Shown piece by piece: positions 11,281 through 23,200 of a stretch of 64,000 bases of DNA. This DNA is from Macrolepiota albuminosa (Eukaryota; Basidiomycota; Agaricomycetes; Agaricales; Agaricaceae). Position 1 is the first letter of the stretch. Every line of letters starts with the position of its first letter. The notes beneath the pieces were generated by a model, which saw only the letters and a program-made list of their open reading frames with translations, had not been told where the DNA came from and searched no databases. The translations under genes were made by a program, and so were the position numbers. The stretch lies in contig JAMWFC010000088.1 of NCBI GenBank assembly GCA_027475525.1, positions 570,757 through 634,756 of the forward strand, given 5' to 3'.

Positions 11281-11434
11281 GAGTGAGCGGAGTACTTCGT
11301 CCCGTTGCCGTTCATACTCCTCGAGGCATCGTCGTCCCATTGGCGAGGGAGGATCCTGAGTGAGCGGAGTACTTCGTCCCGTTGCCGTTCATACTCCTCG
11401 AGGCATCGTCGTCCCATTGGCGAGGGAGGGGTTT
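11281..11434. repeat. 77-bp tandem duplication 7
   Basis: Copies start at 11281 and 11358 in the gypsy A leader region. Confidence 0.93.
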
Positions 11435-11666
11435 GAGCGGGTGGAGCGGCGGCCGGGTAGTGACGAGGGGGGTAGTCGAGGTAGGGGGGTCCTCGGGGTT
11501 CTCAGGGCTGGGGAACGGGGCGCTGGTAGCCGTAGTAGGGGGTGGGTGCAAAGGGGCCCTTGCTGGGGGGGATTGGGCGAGGTCCACTGGGTACTGGTGG
11601 GGTCTCCGGCAGGCCCCTGGGGATGCTCCGGTACGAGGGGACCTCCACGGGTCGTGCCATGGCTAA

Positions 11667-11820
11667 GTTGGGCGGAGGGGCCCAGCTGGCTGAGGGCCCC
11701 AGATCATAGAGGGATGGGTTGGGGGCCCAGTGGCGGTGGAGGTGTTGGGCGGAGGGGCCCAGCTGGCTGAGGGCCCCAGATCATAGAGGGATGGGTTGGG
11801 GGCCCAGTGGCGGTGGAGGT
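11667..11820. repeat. 77-bp tandem duplication 8
   Basis: Copies start at 11667 and 11744 in the Pro-rich part of the gypsy A leader. Confidence 0.92.
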
Positions 11821-11970
11821 ACGGAGGTTCATACAAGAGGGGTGGGTAGACGGGGCGGGGGGTCTGTGCGGAGTAATAATTGGGTACCGGGCGCCCATAG
11901 GAGTCGGTCTGGTAGCCTGTGGAGTAGTAAGTGTGAGTATACGTAGCCATCAAGAACGGTGTAAGGAGGG

Positions 11971-11983
11971 AGTCTTGATATTA
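11971..11983 (-). promoter_or_regulatory. Self-priming primer-binding site of gypsy A
   Basis: Directly after the 5' LTR, with no gap, the element RNA reads UAAUAUCAAGACU. This is the exact reverse complement of AGUCUUGAUAUUA in the LTR (12447-12435), which lies 29-30 nt after a TATA-like box and so should be the 5' end of the RNA. The polarity is right for the RNA 5' end to fold back and prime U5 synthesis, as in Tf1 and sushi-type elements. No tRNA-type primer site is seen. Confidence 0.8.
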
Positions 11984-12000
11984 TGTCAGGTTCCGCTGAG

Positions 12001-12154
12001 TCGGGGGCTTTCCGGGAAAGCAATCGCCCTTACAATGCGGACTTGACCCACAGATACTCGGGTGTCTGGAACTCCAGTCGGGGGCTTTCCGGGAAAGCAA
12101 TCGCCCTTACAATGCGGACTTGACCCACAGATACTCGGGTGTCTGGAACTCCAG
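12001..12154. repeat. 77-bp tandem duplication 9
   Basis: Copies start at 12001 and 12078, inside the gypsy A 5' LTR; the other two LTR copies have a single unit. Confidence 0.95.
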
Positions 12155-12434
12155 GGCTAGGACTCCAGGGTTCAAGACGTGGACAGGGGAATCCTGGGAG
12201 AGGGGACTTAGTCCGGGGGTTTTGGGTGGTGGGTAACTGGGGAGTTCGGGTGGGGGTCGAGTCGTGAACCGGAGGTTCTAAGACGAGACCAAGTTAGTAA
12301 GTTAAAGTCGCGAAGTGCGTACCAGTCTTAGAGCACGCGATTATCCAAGCGTGCCAGTCAAGCGTGCCAGTCAATGCGTACCAGTCAAATAGAGGGCACG
12401 CAACAATCCAAGTAATGCAATGTAACAGTGTATG

Positions 12435-12447
12435 TAATATCAAGACT
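12435..12447 (-). promoter_or_regulatory. Predicted RNA 5' end / self-primer of gypsy A
   Basis: Minus-strand AGTCTTGATATTA, preceded about 30 nt upstream by CTTATAG. It is preserved in all three LTR copies (1978-1990, 12435-12447, 15835-15847) and is complementary over 13 nt to 11971-11983. Confidence 0.75.
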
Positions 12448-12812
12448 AGCAAATACAACAGGGAACTACGCTATAAGTACTACGGGGCTGGGTCTTGGGG
12501 TTCTGGGGTGTCTAGGATGGGTTCCGGGAGTTATTGAGTAGCGGGCAGGGACTGTATACCTGGATCGCGCGTGTGGGGCACGCGATCAATTGGCGTGGAG
12601 GGGGTTGTGATGCGTGATGCATGATGGCCAGGAATGAGTTGCGTGATCCGATCGTTGATCAGGGCTGGTGGCGGCTGATGGCGGTCCTTGATGCACATAA
12701 TGGCGGTGTCGGCAGTCATGATGGCAGGCGTGTCCTGTGGGGTTGGAGGGAGGGTTCCGGATGGTGTTTTGGGGGTGTCCCGGGGTGGGCCCGGAGGGGA
12801 GGGGTCGTGACA

Positions 12813-13060
12813 GAAGGTTGAACAATTTGTGCATTTTTTCTAGCATCTTCCCGCCGACGATCAAATTCTGAACGCCATAAACTTTCAAGTGATGATGGTT
12901 TATCAACACATTCCTCGCCAACTTGTTGAACTAAAACAGATGTTTTTGTGTTGGAATTTACTTCACGGAACAAACCTCCTTTTTCAGCATTGGATAGACA
13001 GGAAAAAACATCTTCAGCAGCAGCGTCAGTATATCGTGACCTAGAATTTTGTAATGTTTC
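12813..13060 (-). pseudogene. Helitron replicase, downstream piece separated by copia-1
   Basis: Read on the minus strand after removing copia-1, this piece continues the large Helitron frame at 20246 without a shift (…HLGT, then LQNSRSRYTDAAAE). It includes CVDKPSSLESLWRSEFDRR, a segment before the helicase part of fungal Helitrons. The frame is then cut by the gypsy A LTR at 12812, so the helicase half and the Helitron 3' end are missing. Confidence 0.8.
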
Positions 13061-13355
13061 TGTTGGACTAATTCCTATTGGTCACCGCATCCAACCAGTC
13101 ATGTGACTATTGCCACCTCATTCGTTGTTTGGCTTCTATGCGGCCTCAGTTGTCTTCATCATTAACGACACGACACTGAGGCTGTAGGTTCCACACTTAT
13201 TCGTTGACAATGGCATATACTAATTATTACATTATGGTATAGTTTTCTCTTTATTCGTATCTAACAGGTACAATAAAAATCAGTTGTCTTCATCATTAAC
13301 GACACGACACTGAGGCTTTTTCTCTTTATTCGTATTTAACAGACTCGGGACTACA
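13061..13355 (+). repeat. copia-1 5' LTR
   Basis: It starts TGTTGGACTA and ends GGGACTACA. It contains a 38-bp direct repeat (about 13146-13183 and 13277-13314, ending gacactgaggct) that is also present in the 3' LTR. Confidence 0.95.
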
Positions 13356-13366
13356 GGTTATGGGCC
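13356..13366 (+). promoter_or_regulatory. copia-1 primer-binding site, internal initiator-tRNA type
   Basis: GGTTATGGGCC follows the LTR without a gap. It is complementary to the anticodon region (GGCCCATAACC) of initiator tRNA-Met, not to the tRNA 3' end. Drosophila copia uses this site with a 5' half-tRNA primer. Confidence 0.7.
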
Positions 13367-15462
13367 TTTTTATAAGCCCGGCTTGATCCTGATAACTTAT
13401 CGGGCACCCGTGGCTGCCTCCACGCGGTGCTGGCAATCCTTTTTTTTTATCATCATACCATGTCCAATCACGCTTTAGATGAGAGAGATGTTTTACGCAA
13501 TCCTCAGGAGGGTGAAGACGTGACGACGTTTCCTCCACCAGGATCCTTACGCAATATGCAGACCCACGAACCGCCGATTCCGGGAGCTTCCAACCCACGA
13601 CGTCCACATACTTCTTTTCATGCTTTAAATTCTTATGATACGCCGCCGACTTTTCAAAATAATAGAACCTATAATTTTCAGTCTACACATCATGCTGTTG
13701 TACCACCTTCACCTTCACCGCATATACCTGTTGATGTTCATGCTCCGACACCTCGTTGGCCTCCTTTTCCTCCACCTTCTGTACATACTTATCATTCAGA
13801 ATCTGACCCTGCTTCTCGACCAAACTCTGTTTACTCTCAACCTTCTGGTCCTCGCTCAGTTCCGATTTCTCCAGTCCTTTCCCATCCACCATCTATTCAT
13901 GCTTTTTGGGCAAATTCTGTTCATCTGGAAGACCTTCGTCCGGTTCCTCAATCACGTACCAATTCTTCTGTACCAATTCCACCTATCCAAGTTGATCATA
14001 TTGAACCCCAACCTTTGCCTCAAAACCAATTTCATGCTTTTCCTGCTTTTTCTGATGTCTCCTCTGGTCGTCCTTCTTCTGTTTCCTCTAGACCTCCTGT
14101 CGCAGAACAACCTCATTTTCCTCCTCCGAATATTGATCATATTCCTCCTCGTTTTCAACACTATACGAATACTCGTCCTTTTCATGAGCTTAATACCGCC
14201 AATGTTACTCGTCATAATCTCCCTGCTTCCCCGGTACTCCGTAATGTTCCTCCTCCTCATCATCTCTTTATGAATCGTGATAGGTTGCCAAACCAATTTC
14301 CTTTACAATCACGTACTCCTCGTTCTGCTGATATAACTTTTTCCGATATTAAACTACCTTCGTTAGCTACAGTTCCCCTGCTTCGATCGTCTGTGGAATG
14401 GGTTTCTTGGGAATCGGCGGTTATGCGGATTATCACCAGCATAGATTTGTGCGGCCATATCTGTAGGATCCCTAACGTTGGGGATCTTCAAGATCCCACG
14501 AGCCCTGTGGCACTTTCTCCACATTACGATTTCGATTCCATGCCTGAGGAGACCGATGCTTTCCGAATTTTCTGGCAAAATGATGATATTGTCGAACACG
14601 TCATTGTTGGGAAATTATCCCAGGAAATACAGGATTCTCTACCTCCCAAACAGGGTGGACCATACGATTTACCCATTCGTCCTGCTCGCAAACTCCTTGC
14701 CTTTTTACGTGAACGTTTCAGAATTGGTAGCGCCTCGGTAGCAGAATTCACCAAGTCCAAAGTTTTTGCGTTAACGGCATCTCCGAACACTGTCCCTGCC
14801 TATGTCCAAGCATGGCAATCAGCAGTACATCAATTGAATGGCACGCCTTGGGATTTCACTCCTTGGCAACGGATCCAAAAGTTTGTCGACGGTTTGCCTA
14901 ACGGGGATTGTTGGTCTGTGTTGAAAGAAGAGGTTTGGCTTTCTTGGGAAAATGCTAGCCCAAACGGAACGTATCATTTTGCTCAACTGGCAACTCGGGT
15001 AATGAACATGGATGCCGAACGTCGTCGACTCGCGATGGCTTCTCGATCTCGCCCCAACCAAACTTCGACTCAATCTTCTGTTCCCCTCAATGTCAATCCT
15101 TCTTCAACAAATACTTCGAATACCAATATTACCACGACAGATTTGACTACTGCTCGACCACGTATTATTTGCTCAAATTGCAACATGTACGGTCATTCTA
15201 TAGAGTCGTGTTGGTCCAAGGGTGGTGGAATGGAGAATAGTCGGGATCCTACGCGCCTGCGTCCTAAAGCTAATGTAGCTACCTCGGACACACAACCCGT
15301 ACCTACTCCGTTACCCTTTATCGACGAGGTTGACGAGCAAGACATCTCTGCTGCTAATGACTCCAACAATGATATTGATTTGTCTGCTTATGTATCTTGT
15401 GATTCGAACTGTCTCTCGTCTCCATACAAGGCCTTTCTCCAATCCGTCTCTCCGACAGCGCT

Positions 15463-16211
15463 TGTCAGGTTCCGCTGAATCGGGGGCTTTCCGGGAAAGC
15501 GACGCCCTTACGATGCGGACTTGATCTACGGATACTCGGGTGTCTGGAACTCCGGGGTTAGGACTCCGGGGTTCAAGACGAGGACAGGGGTAATCCCGGG
15601 AGAGGGGACTAGAGTCCGGGGGTTTTGGGTGAGAGTGGCTGGGAGTTAGAGGGGGTCGAGTCGTGAACCGGAGGTTCTAAGACGAGACCAAGTTAGTAAG
15701 TTAAGAGTCGCAAAGTGCGTACCAAAGCTTAGAGCACGCGAATACTAAGGCGTGCCAGTCGAAGCGTACCAAACGAGGCGTACCAGTCAAACAAGAGGGC
15801 ACGCAATATCCAAGTAACAGTTATGCAAAGTATGTAATATCAAGACTGGCGAATACAACAAGGAACTATGCTATAAGTACTACGGGGCCGGGTCTCGGGG
15901 TTCCGGGATGTCTGGGATGGGTTCCGGGGGTCATTGAGTAGCGGCAGGGGCTACATACCGGGATCGCGTGTGTGGGGCGCGCGATCAATTGGCGCGGATG
16001 GAGCCGTGATGCGTGATGCGCGATGGTCGGAACGAGTTGCGTGATCCGACCGTTGATCGGGGCTGGTGGCGGCTGATGGCGGTCCTTGATGCGCGTGATG
16101 GCGGTGTCGGCATTTGTGATGGCGGGGCGTGTCTTGTGGGGTCGGAAGGAGGGTCCCGGATGGTGTTCCGGGGGTGTCCCGGGGTGGGCCCGGAGGGGAG
16201 GGGTCGTGACA
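15463..16211 (-). mobile_element. Solo LTR of gypsy A inside copia-1
   Basis: It starts TGTCAGGTTCCGCTGAATC and ends GTCGTGACA. Both sides carry gcgct (15458-15462 and 16212-16216), a perfect 5-bp target duplication. Removing LTR and one gcgct joins the copia gag frame to the protease frame without a shift. It is the product of LTR-LTR recombination after insertion and is the youngest layer in this stack. Confidence 0.96.
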
Positions 16212-16503
16212 GCGCTTGCTTCCATTTCATCTCGTTTCAATTCCATCCTCGATTCTGGATGTACGACGCACATCCTTCGTGATTGTTCCCTTTTTTGGAC
16301 GTATAATGTTGATCTTGCTGTCCCTGTGGGAACTGCAAATTGTGGGACCCTTAATACACTGGCGCGGGGACAAGCTCGTTTTCAAACCCATCTGAATGGC
16401 AAGAATATCATTATAACATTGGAGGACTGTCTTCATGCACCAGATGTGCCGATTAATTTGCTTTCTGTTGGGTCCATGGTAGAACATGACTTAAAGCTAA
16501 TTT

Positions 16504-16657
16504 TTGAGAAAGGTTCTACATCAATTTTTTTCCCGTCATCAATTTCATCCCTTCAAGGAAGCTCCATCACGGCATCGGTTTTGAGAAAGGTTCTACATCA
16601 ATTTTTTTCCCGTCATCAATTTCATCCCTTCAAGGAAGCTCCATCACGGCATCGGTC
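16504..16657. repeat. 77-bp tandem duplication 10
   Basis: Copies start at 16504 and 16581 between copia-1 protease and integrase; 76 bases are identical. One copy restores the copia frame. Confidence 0.95.
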
Positions 16658-19600
16658 CACAACCGCCTTTCCTTTTTATTCTGCGATTTCGTTCTTCCCA
16701 CGTCTCAATCAATATCTCCACTACTTGCTTTGCCGGCTTTGATTTCGAGTTTATTTCCTCGTCTTGAAGTTACGCCAGGCCTATGGCATGCTCGACTTGG
16801 TCATCCAGGTCATGATATGACGAAGGCGATTCTAACGAAGAACTACGCATCTGGGGTTGAGTATAATGGCTCTTTCAAAGATGACATATGTATACCATGC
16901 ATCCTTAGCAAGCGTCCCGCTAGACCTTTTGATCATCACAACCACCATGCTACCGCGGTTTGCAAGCTCTTACATATGGATTCGTGCGGTCCTTTTCCGA
17001 TATTATTCTCTAATGGTCATGCTAACCACTTTCATTCAATACTTGATGACTGCTCAAACTTTGGGAGCACAGTTTTGTTGTCATCTCGCAATCAAGCTGT
17101 CTCACATTTCAAACGTGTTGAGGCATCCTGGGAACTAAAGTCCGGAAATCATGTCCGTTCGGTACGTTCTGACAATGCGAAAGAATTTGTTTCCGGAGAA
17201 TTACATGATTATTTAACTTCTTGGGGAATTACTCATCAAACGACCGCACCTTACGCACATCAGCAAAATGGTAAGGCTGAGCAATATATACGGACAATTG
17301 AGGACACCGCCCAGACTATGATGGCATGGTCTGGTCTTCCGATGTCTTTTCTTGGGGACGCAATTCTTACTGCTCAGTACCTTCGAAATCGCCTTCCGAC
17401 TTCCACGCTGCCATCACTTACAACACCATATGAAGTCATGGAGGGTAAAAAGCCAGATCTTTCACATCTTCGAGTATGGGGTTGCCGGTGCTTCGTACTG
17501 TTTCCCACCGAAATTCATCCCAAAGGTTCAGGTCGGCGATTTGAAGCGATTTTCGTTGGATATGACGAAGATCGTTTGGGTTGGAGAGTCCGTGATTTAA
17601 ATGGAAAATACTTCTTTTCGCGGGATGTTATTTTTGACGAATCGGTTCCTGGACATTTACGTCCTCACCAAATTCAGCGTGTCTCGACTCCTCAGCCTCA
17701 GTCTTCACCTGTTTCTGAATCCACATCTCCACGATCTGATCAACTTTCACCTCGTTCGACCTCTACTCCGCCTGATTCTTCCCCTGCTTCGGTCTTACCC
17801 ATGCCTTCTCTATCTGATGCATCCCCACCCACATTCATGCCCCCCTCGACACCGTCATCCGATCTCATCCCTCGTCGTCCTCGTTGGACTGCCATACCAA
17901 CGGCCAAAGGTCGCGCATACAATGAAGACATGGCTGTGCGTAATGAACAACTTATACGTCTTTGCACTGATCGTACTGCGTGGACCTTACTCCCGGATCA
18001 AGCCTTGTCAGCGATCAAGGATTTTCATTCTTTAATTATGGCCTCGTCTTTCTCGGACCACTCTGCTGAGAGCTATGCACTCGAACTTGCCGTCATTTTG
18101 GAATACAAAGCCTTGGCGACTTATGGACCCGACCCCATTCCTTTCAAGACATCGCATCCTTTTGACATTTCCAAACCGCCGGAACATTATACCGAGGTGA
18201 TTCGACGTCCTGATGCTGAGGTCTGGCGTGCAGCTATGCAACGTGAGATGGATAGTCTGCGTACTCAGGGAGTCTTTCAGATTGCGTCTTTGCCACAAGG
18301 TCGTAAACCTATTGGTGTCCGGTGGGTTTTTGCTTACAAACTGGATGCCGATGGCGCCATTATTCGTGGCAAGGAAAAGGCTCGACTAGTTGCCCAGGGT
18401 TTCAGCCAACGTCCGGAGGATTACGGCTCTACCTACGCTCCTGTTGCGAAGTTAACGAGCATCAGAATCACCCTTGCCTATGCTGCGAAATATGATTTTC
18501 ATCTCTTTACATTCGACGTTAAGACAGCCTTCTTAAACGCCCCTCTTTCACATGAGGTATACTGTAAGCAAGTCCCAGGTTTTCCTGAACCTGATTCATC
18601 TTCCTGTTATCGCCTCCTTTGGGCTTTATACGGCCTCAAGCAATCCTTTCACGAGTGGTACACTATTCTCCGTCAAGCTCTTGAAGATCTGGGCCTTATC
18701 CGCTGTGAGGTGGATCACGCTGTTTTCTTTGGTCATTTTGCCGAATCAGCCGATTCTACGGTCCCGATGCCCTCTGATGGATCGAAACTTTTCATCATCA
18801 TTTGTGTACACGTTGATGACGGTCTCAATGCCACAAACTCTGTCCCACTTTACCTTTGGCTCATTCAACGTCTAAATGAACGATTTGAAGTTATTGATTC
18901 GGGTCCGACGACAATGTATTTGGGAATTCGAATTGATAGGGATCGACCTCAATGCAAGCTTTGGCTCTCTCAGAGGGGTTTCATTACGGACTTACTATCG
19001 ACCTATAACCTCCTTGAGGCCAAGTCCACTGCGGTTCCACTTTACCACTCACTCCATTCCCTTCCAGATCCACTGCCCAATTCCCTTCCTGACATTTCGG
19101 ATGAGAATCTGAAGCTGCACTATCAACGTTTAGTTGGCTCCATACTTTATCTTAGCCTCTGCACATGGCCTGATTTGGCTTTCACGGCCATGAGCTTAGG
19201 CCAGTATAACTCTTGCCCTATGCGTTCTCACCTTCTCGCTGCTAAGGGAGTTCTCCGTTATTTGTCTGGCATGATCGATTTTGCTCTACTGTACAACTTT
19301 ACGGAAACCGACAACCATCCACCCATACGGCTTTTACTTCCCCAGGGTTGTGGTTTTGTAGATGCCGATTGGGCATCTGATTCGTCGACTCGCCGTAGCG
19401 TTTCTGGTTATGCATTTTTCCTCTATTCTTCTCTGATATCTTGGTCCTCTGTTTGACAATGTACAGTGGCTCTCTCATCGACCGAGGTGGAGTATATGTC
19501 TATGGCACACGCCATGCGCGAAGCTATCTGGATTCGCTCCCTTCTTACATCACTCTCGCTGCCTGTTCCTACACCTTTTCCTCTCATTTGTGATAACAAA

Positions 19601-19843
19601 AGTGCTATTGACATCGCAAAATCTGATTCTACTACTTCCCGATCCAAACATATCGACATCCGCTATCATTTTATTCGCGAACACTTTCAATCTGGTTCCT
19701 TTGAACCTACCTGGGTCTCAACCTCCGATATGGTCACAGATATTCTCACGAAGGCTTTACCGCGTATATTGCATGATCGCTTTGTGATTGGCCTTGGCTT
19801 GGTTCACCATTAATTCTTATTTTTCACACTTCTTTACTTTCCA

Positions 19844-19997
19844 CGTCACTTTTCTCCTGCGGCGATGGGGTTGTGTTGGACTAATTCCTATTGGTCACCG
19901 CATCCGACCAGTCACGTGCACGTCACTTTTCTCCTGCGGCGATGGGGTTGTGTTGGACTAATTCCTATTGGTCACCGCATCCGACCAGTCACGTGAC
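19844..19997. repeat. 77-bp tandem duplication 11
   Basis: Copies start at 19844 and 19921. It spans the start of the copia-1 3' LTR and gives a false second LTR start at 19874. Confidence 0.95.
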
Positions 19998-20245
19998 TAT
20001 TGCCACCTCATTCGTTGTTTGGCTTCTATGCGGCCTCAGTTGTCTTCATCATTAACGACACGACACTGAGGCTATAGGTTCCACACTTATTCGTTGACAA
20101 TGGCATATACTAATTATTACATTATGGTATAGTTTTCTCTTTATTCGTATCTAACAGGTACAATAAAAATCAGTTGTCTTCATCATTAACAACACGACAC
20201 TGAGGCTTTTTCTCTATATTCGTATCTAACAGACCCGGGACTACA
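19951..20245 (+). repeat. copia-1 3' LTR
   Basis: It is the same length as the 5' LTR, 295 bp. Seven substitutions separate them, six of them transitions. It ends GGGACTACA, then gttcc, the right-hand target duplication. Confidence 0.95.
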
Positions 20246-23200
20246 GTTCCAAGGTGCAACAATAAATCTTCATTTTCTTCATCATTATTGTCATACATTT
20301 CTTCACCATCTTCAATCTCATTTGACAAATTAGATGAAATATATTGAGGAATGCGCTCACGGTGAGTTGTCCGATGATTGTCACTGCTGTCTTTACATTC
20401 ATGTAACAGTTGCATATTATTTATGATTAGAAGTTTTCTGTCTGACAGACAGCCACTTGATAAGTGGCGATTAAAGGCTTCGGACCATGATTCTGTGTCT
20501 TGTATCACATCATTAACAGATCTCCATGGTACAAACAAAATCAGCATCAATCGATGGAATTTTGGTTGAGAAGTGTCTTTATCACGGCAAGGGATATTAG
20601 GGCCAATAGGTACAACAACAAAGCGCCGGTGTGGATGACGAACAACATGATAGTGTGTCTGAGCATCGGCATGAGTTGACATCAAGGAAAAATTCATTCG
20701 GAATCTGGACATGTCAAATAGCAGATTTTCAGACTCAATAGATATGTCTGCACCATTAGGTACATTCATTTCAATTTCAGGTTGATTCTGGTTAACAACA
20801 TTTTCATGTTTGCCATAAGCACGAGTTTTGTCGATTTGTGCAACAAAATCCCACAAGCAGATAGATGTCAAATCCTGGCTCCTCATTCTATAGTCATCAA
20901 TGAGATTGGTTTTTACACGAACAATCAGCTGCTCATCAGGTTCCAAACAGACTTCATCGTCATGTACAATAGTTGACTCATCAATGTCCCCATCTATTTG
21001 AGAATTAAGCAAATCCTGACTTGCACTGTCCACATCACAATGATGTGAGGCATGTTCCAACATTGGTTGGGCTCCAAAAGTTTTTGCACCGCATGAACCC
21101 TCTGTTATATAACATTCAGGGCTCGGTCGCATCGAGTTGAAATATTTTTCAAACGGTATCCAATATAAACGTCGGTATTTGTGGCTTGACAACTTTTCTT
21201 CAAAACCGAGAAGTGTACTACTAACCTGTTGAGAAGACAATTCTTGATGAGATATCATTGCATGGGCGCATTTTTGCAACATTTTTTTTGCTCTAAGTTG
21301 AATATCTTCTGCACTTGGGTCAAAATGTCCTATTCTATTCATTGCATGTTCTAATGCTGCAAATGCAATGTGTACTTTCAATTGAGATTTAGTAATATAA
21401 TCTGTTATATAATACAAAATTGCCTTTGCAGAAGAACCTGAACCTATGAATTTAATATCCATATTGCAACGCATGACTTTGATTATTGTTTCGTTATAAT
21501 TATTTACCATACCGTCAAGACATCGTAGGTGAATTTCACCAGTGTCTGAATCAAAAAAAGTAGTAGGATTTATATTATTGACATTCAAATTGAATCTACA
21601 TTGTCGATCATCTGAAGACTTGTTATATTTGTAACAAGTTGGTCCATGTTTGTGGATCTGACAAGTTTGAACAACGTTGTGCAAGTCCATTGCTATATCG
21701 GATGGTGTTCCATCCGGTTTTCCATTAAGGCCACGAATACTACAAGGATGAACGTGATTAGATGGTATGTCTGGAATTGGATCAGGAGGTGGTGGAACAG
21801 ATGATGAGATTGCTTCATCGAGAAATTGCATAATTCTTTGTTTAAAATCTTCACCACCATTTTTTAATAAACGTTCTCGGATTTCATTGAGATTAAGCGC
21901 ACCTTGAAGCCATATTAACATATGACAATGCAATGAACCTCGCCCTTGAGCTTCAACACATCCATAATATCCTGTTGTAATGCCAAAAATACCACCTTCA
22001 TGATCTTTCTGTGCAGGGTCATAGTGCAAAAGACAATCGACAAATGCCTTCATATATGCATGAAAAAATTGTGCAGCATTGGCAGGATCACGGGCAACTA
22101 ACAGACTCTGTTCACGAAAGCTGGGAATCTCTTCAGGTAGCAAAGCATCAACATCAATTTCAGAACCTGCAAGAAATTTTACTATTGGATTGTAGACAAC
22201 TGCAGGATTTATTGTAATAAAGAAACTTGGCATTCCAAGATGCATCATTAGGCTCCGTATTTCAGTTCTCATTGATTGTCGTGCACTAGACGAATTTGGA
22301 ATATGGCTTGTGATAGTATTCACTTGTTTCATTAATGACAAAACCCGTTTTTCTTCTGTATCATGTGCTGTAATAGAATCACCCTTAGCAACCCTTGCTG
22401 AAACTCGGTGCACAGTTTCTGGTGAAACTGATGCAAATTGTGAAGCAACTGCCGCAAAATCCCTTTTTTTAACTTTCAAACTAGTATGAAGCAAAACCGC
22501 ACGTCGTTGCAATATATTGAATGCAGTAAACATAAATGAATGATGTTCATGGAAGCGGGGATCCCCAAGTTGTAGCAAATACTGAACATGAGCTTTGAGA
22601 GAAATTGTGATTTTCCGCTTGCAATCTTCCAAGCCACCTATTCCAAAAGGAAACAAGGTTGGATAAAGCATTGGAAAAAGCAAGGGATTACAGATATCTT
22701 TGACAGGATCAGAACGATGTGGATAAAGTAGGTATCCTCCACGACTTTGAGTAATGTGATGCACAGCCGCAGCACGAAGTTCATTACTCGACGCGTTACA
22801 ATCGACATTTGAGACAACAATGTTTTCAAAAGGAATATCAGAGGACGCATTGATAGGCAGATCACAATCATTGTCTATGTTGGCATAACGAGATTGGAGA
22901 AACTCTTGAGACACAGAAGGATCAACATGTTCGACATGAAATGGTAAAAAATCTGTCTGGTTCAAATTCTGAATTCGATCTTCATCAATTCGTACAGATT
23001 CATACAATGGGTTGTTGGCTTTCAACCACTTAAGAGCAGCACGGATTCTTTCACCTCGAACAATCAATGGTGATGCATATTTTTTCAACCATTCCGTAGA
23101 GGGTTTTCGATGGCCAATGAATATAACACATATAGGTGTTATTATGTCTTCAATTGATGGGGGCAAAGTCGTTGCAACAACCCCAGGATCCTGTGGAAAT

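Larger units (their letters stand above)
10510..11950 (-). pseudogene. N-terminal leader protein of gypsy A, upstream of gag
   Basis: The first ATG after the primer site is at 11950 and starts a Tyr/Pro-rich segment (MATYTHTYYSTGYQTDSYGR). A charged helical segment follows at about 11340-11000 (EEYERQRDEVLRSLRI, ALLMEFGHDDFKGTSEEW). A long Pro-rich tail leads to the gag capsid region. Three duplications and indels break it. I do not recognise a named family; by position it is the N-terminal part of a Gag polyprotein or a separate small ORF. Confidence 0.6.
1616..12812 (-). mobile_element. Ty3/gypsy chromovirus A with two LTRs
   Basis: The element runs on the minus strand: 5' LTR 11984-12812, primer site 11971-11983, gag, protease, RT/RNase H, integrase with chromodomain, an antisense gene, a purine tract, then 3' LTR 1616-2334. 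It is clearly richer in G+C than the copia and Helitron DNA next to it. The left flank (repeat D, ending gttgt) and the right flank (Helitron coding DNA, starting gaagg) share no target-site duplication, and the two LTRs differ by several indels. The copy is therefore recombinant or misjoined rather than a simple insertion. Pol has TGA codons and at least two frameshifts. Confidence 0.9.
11984..12812 (-). repeat. Gypsy A 5' LTR
   Basis: It has the same ends as the other copies (TGTCAGG...GTGACA). Its length is inflated by a 77-bp duplication at 12001. It carries more C-to-T and G-to-A changes than the copy at 1616 and keeps a block around gtctaggatgggttcc that the 3' LTR lacks. Downstream DNA at 12813 is Helitron coding sequence. 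Confidence 0.92.
13460..19813 (+). pseudogene. copia-1 Gag-Pol polyprotein, split by a solo LTR
   Basis: The frame starts at ATG 13460 with a long Pro/Ser-rich N-terminus, then a gag domain (about 14330-15050) and a CCHC knuckle at about 15169-15210 (CSNCNMYGHSIESC). After the solo LTR come the protease (DSGC at 16251), a pre-integrase zinc region (WHARLGHPGHD, CIPCILSKR), an integrase core (LHMDSCGP, VRSDNAKEF, NGKAEQ), RT with an intact HVDD box at 18809-18820, and RNase H with ALSSTEVEYMSMAHA. Faults: LTR 15463-16211; duplication 16504; TGA at 19454, which reads as CGA-to-TGA in the WSSV(R)Q segment. With the LTR and duplication removed, the frame is open from start to end except for that TGA. 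Confidence 0.92.
13061..20245 (+). mobile_element. Ty1/copia element copia-1, inserted in the Helitron
   Basis: It has two 295-bp LTRs that differ at 7 positions (about 2.4 percent). The flanks gtttc and gttcc give a 5-bp target duplication with one mismatch. Inside are a tRNA-type primer site, one gag-pol frame, and a solo gypsy A LTR that split the frame later. Apart from that LTR, one TGA and two 77-bp duplications it is nearly intact, so it is the younger layer in the Helitron. Confidence 0.95.

Noticed and set aside
13146..13314. CRISPR-like repeat spacing
   Set aside because: It is a two-copy repeat inside an LTR, and nothing else in the window shows repeat-spacer order.
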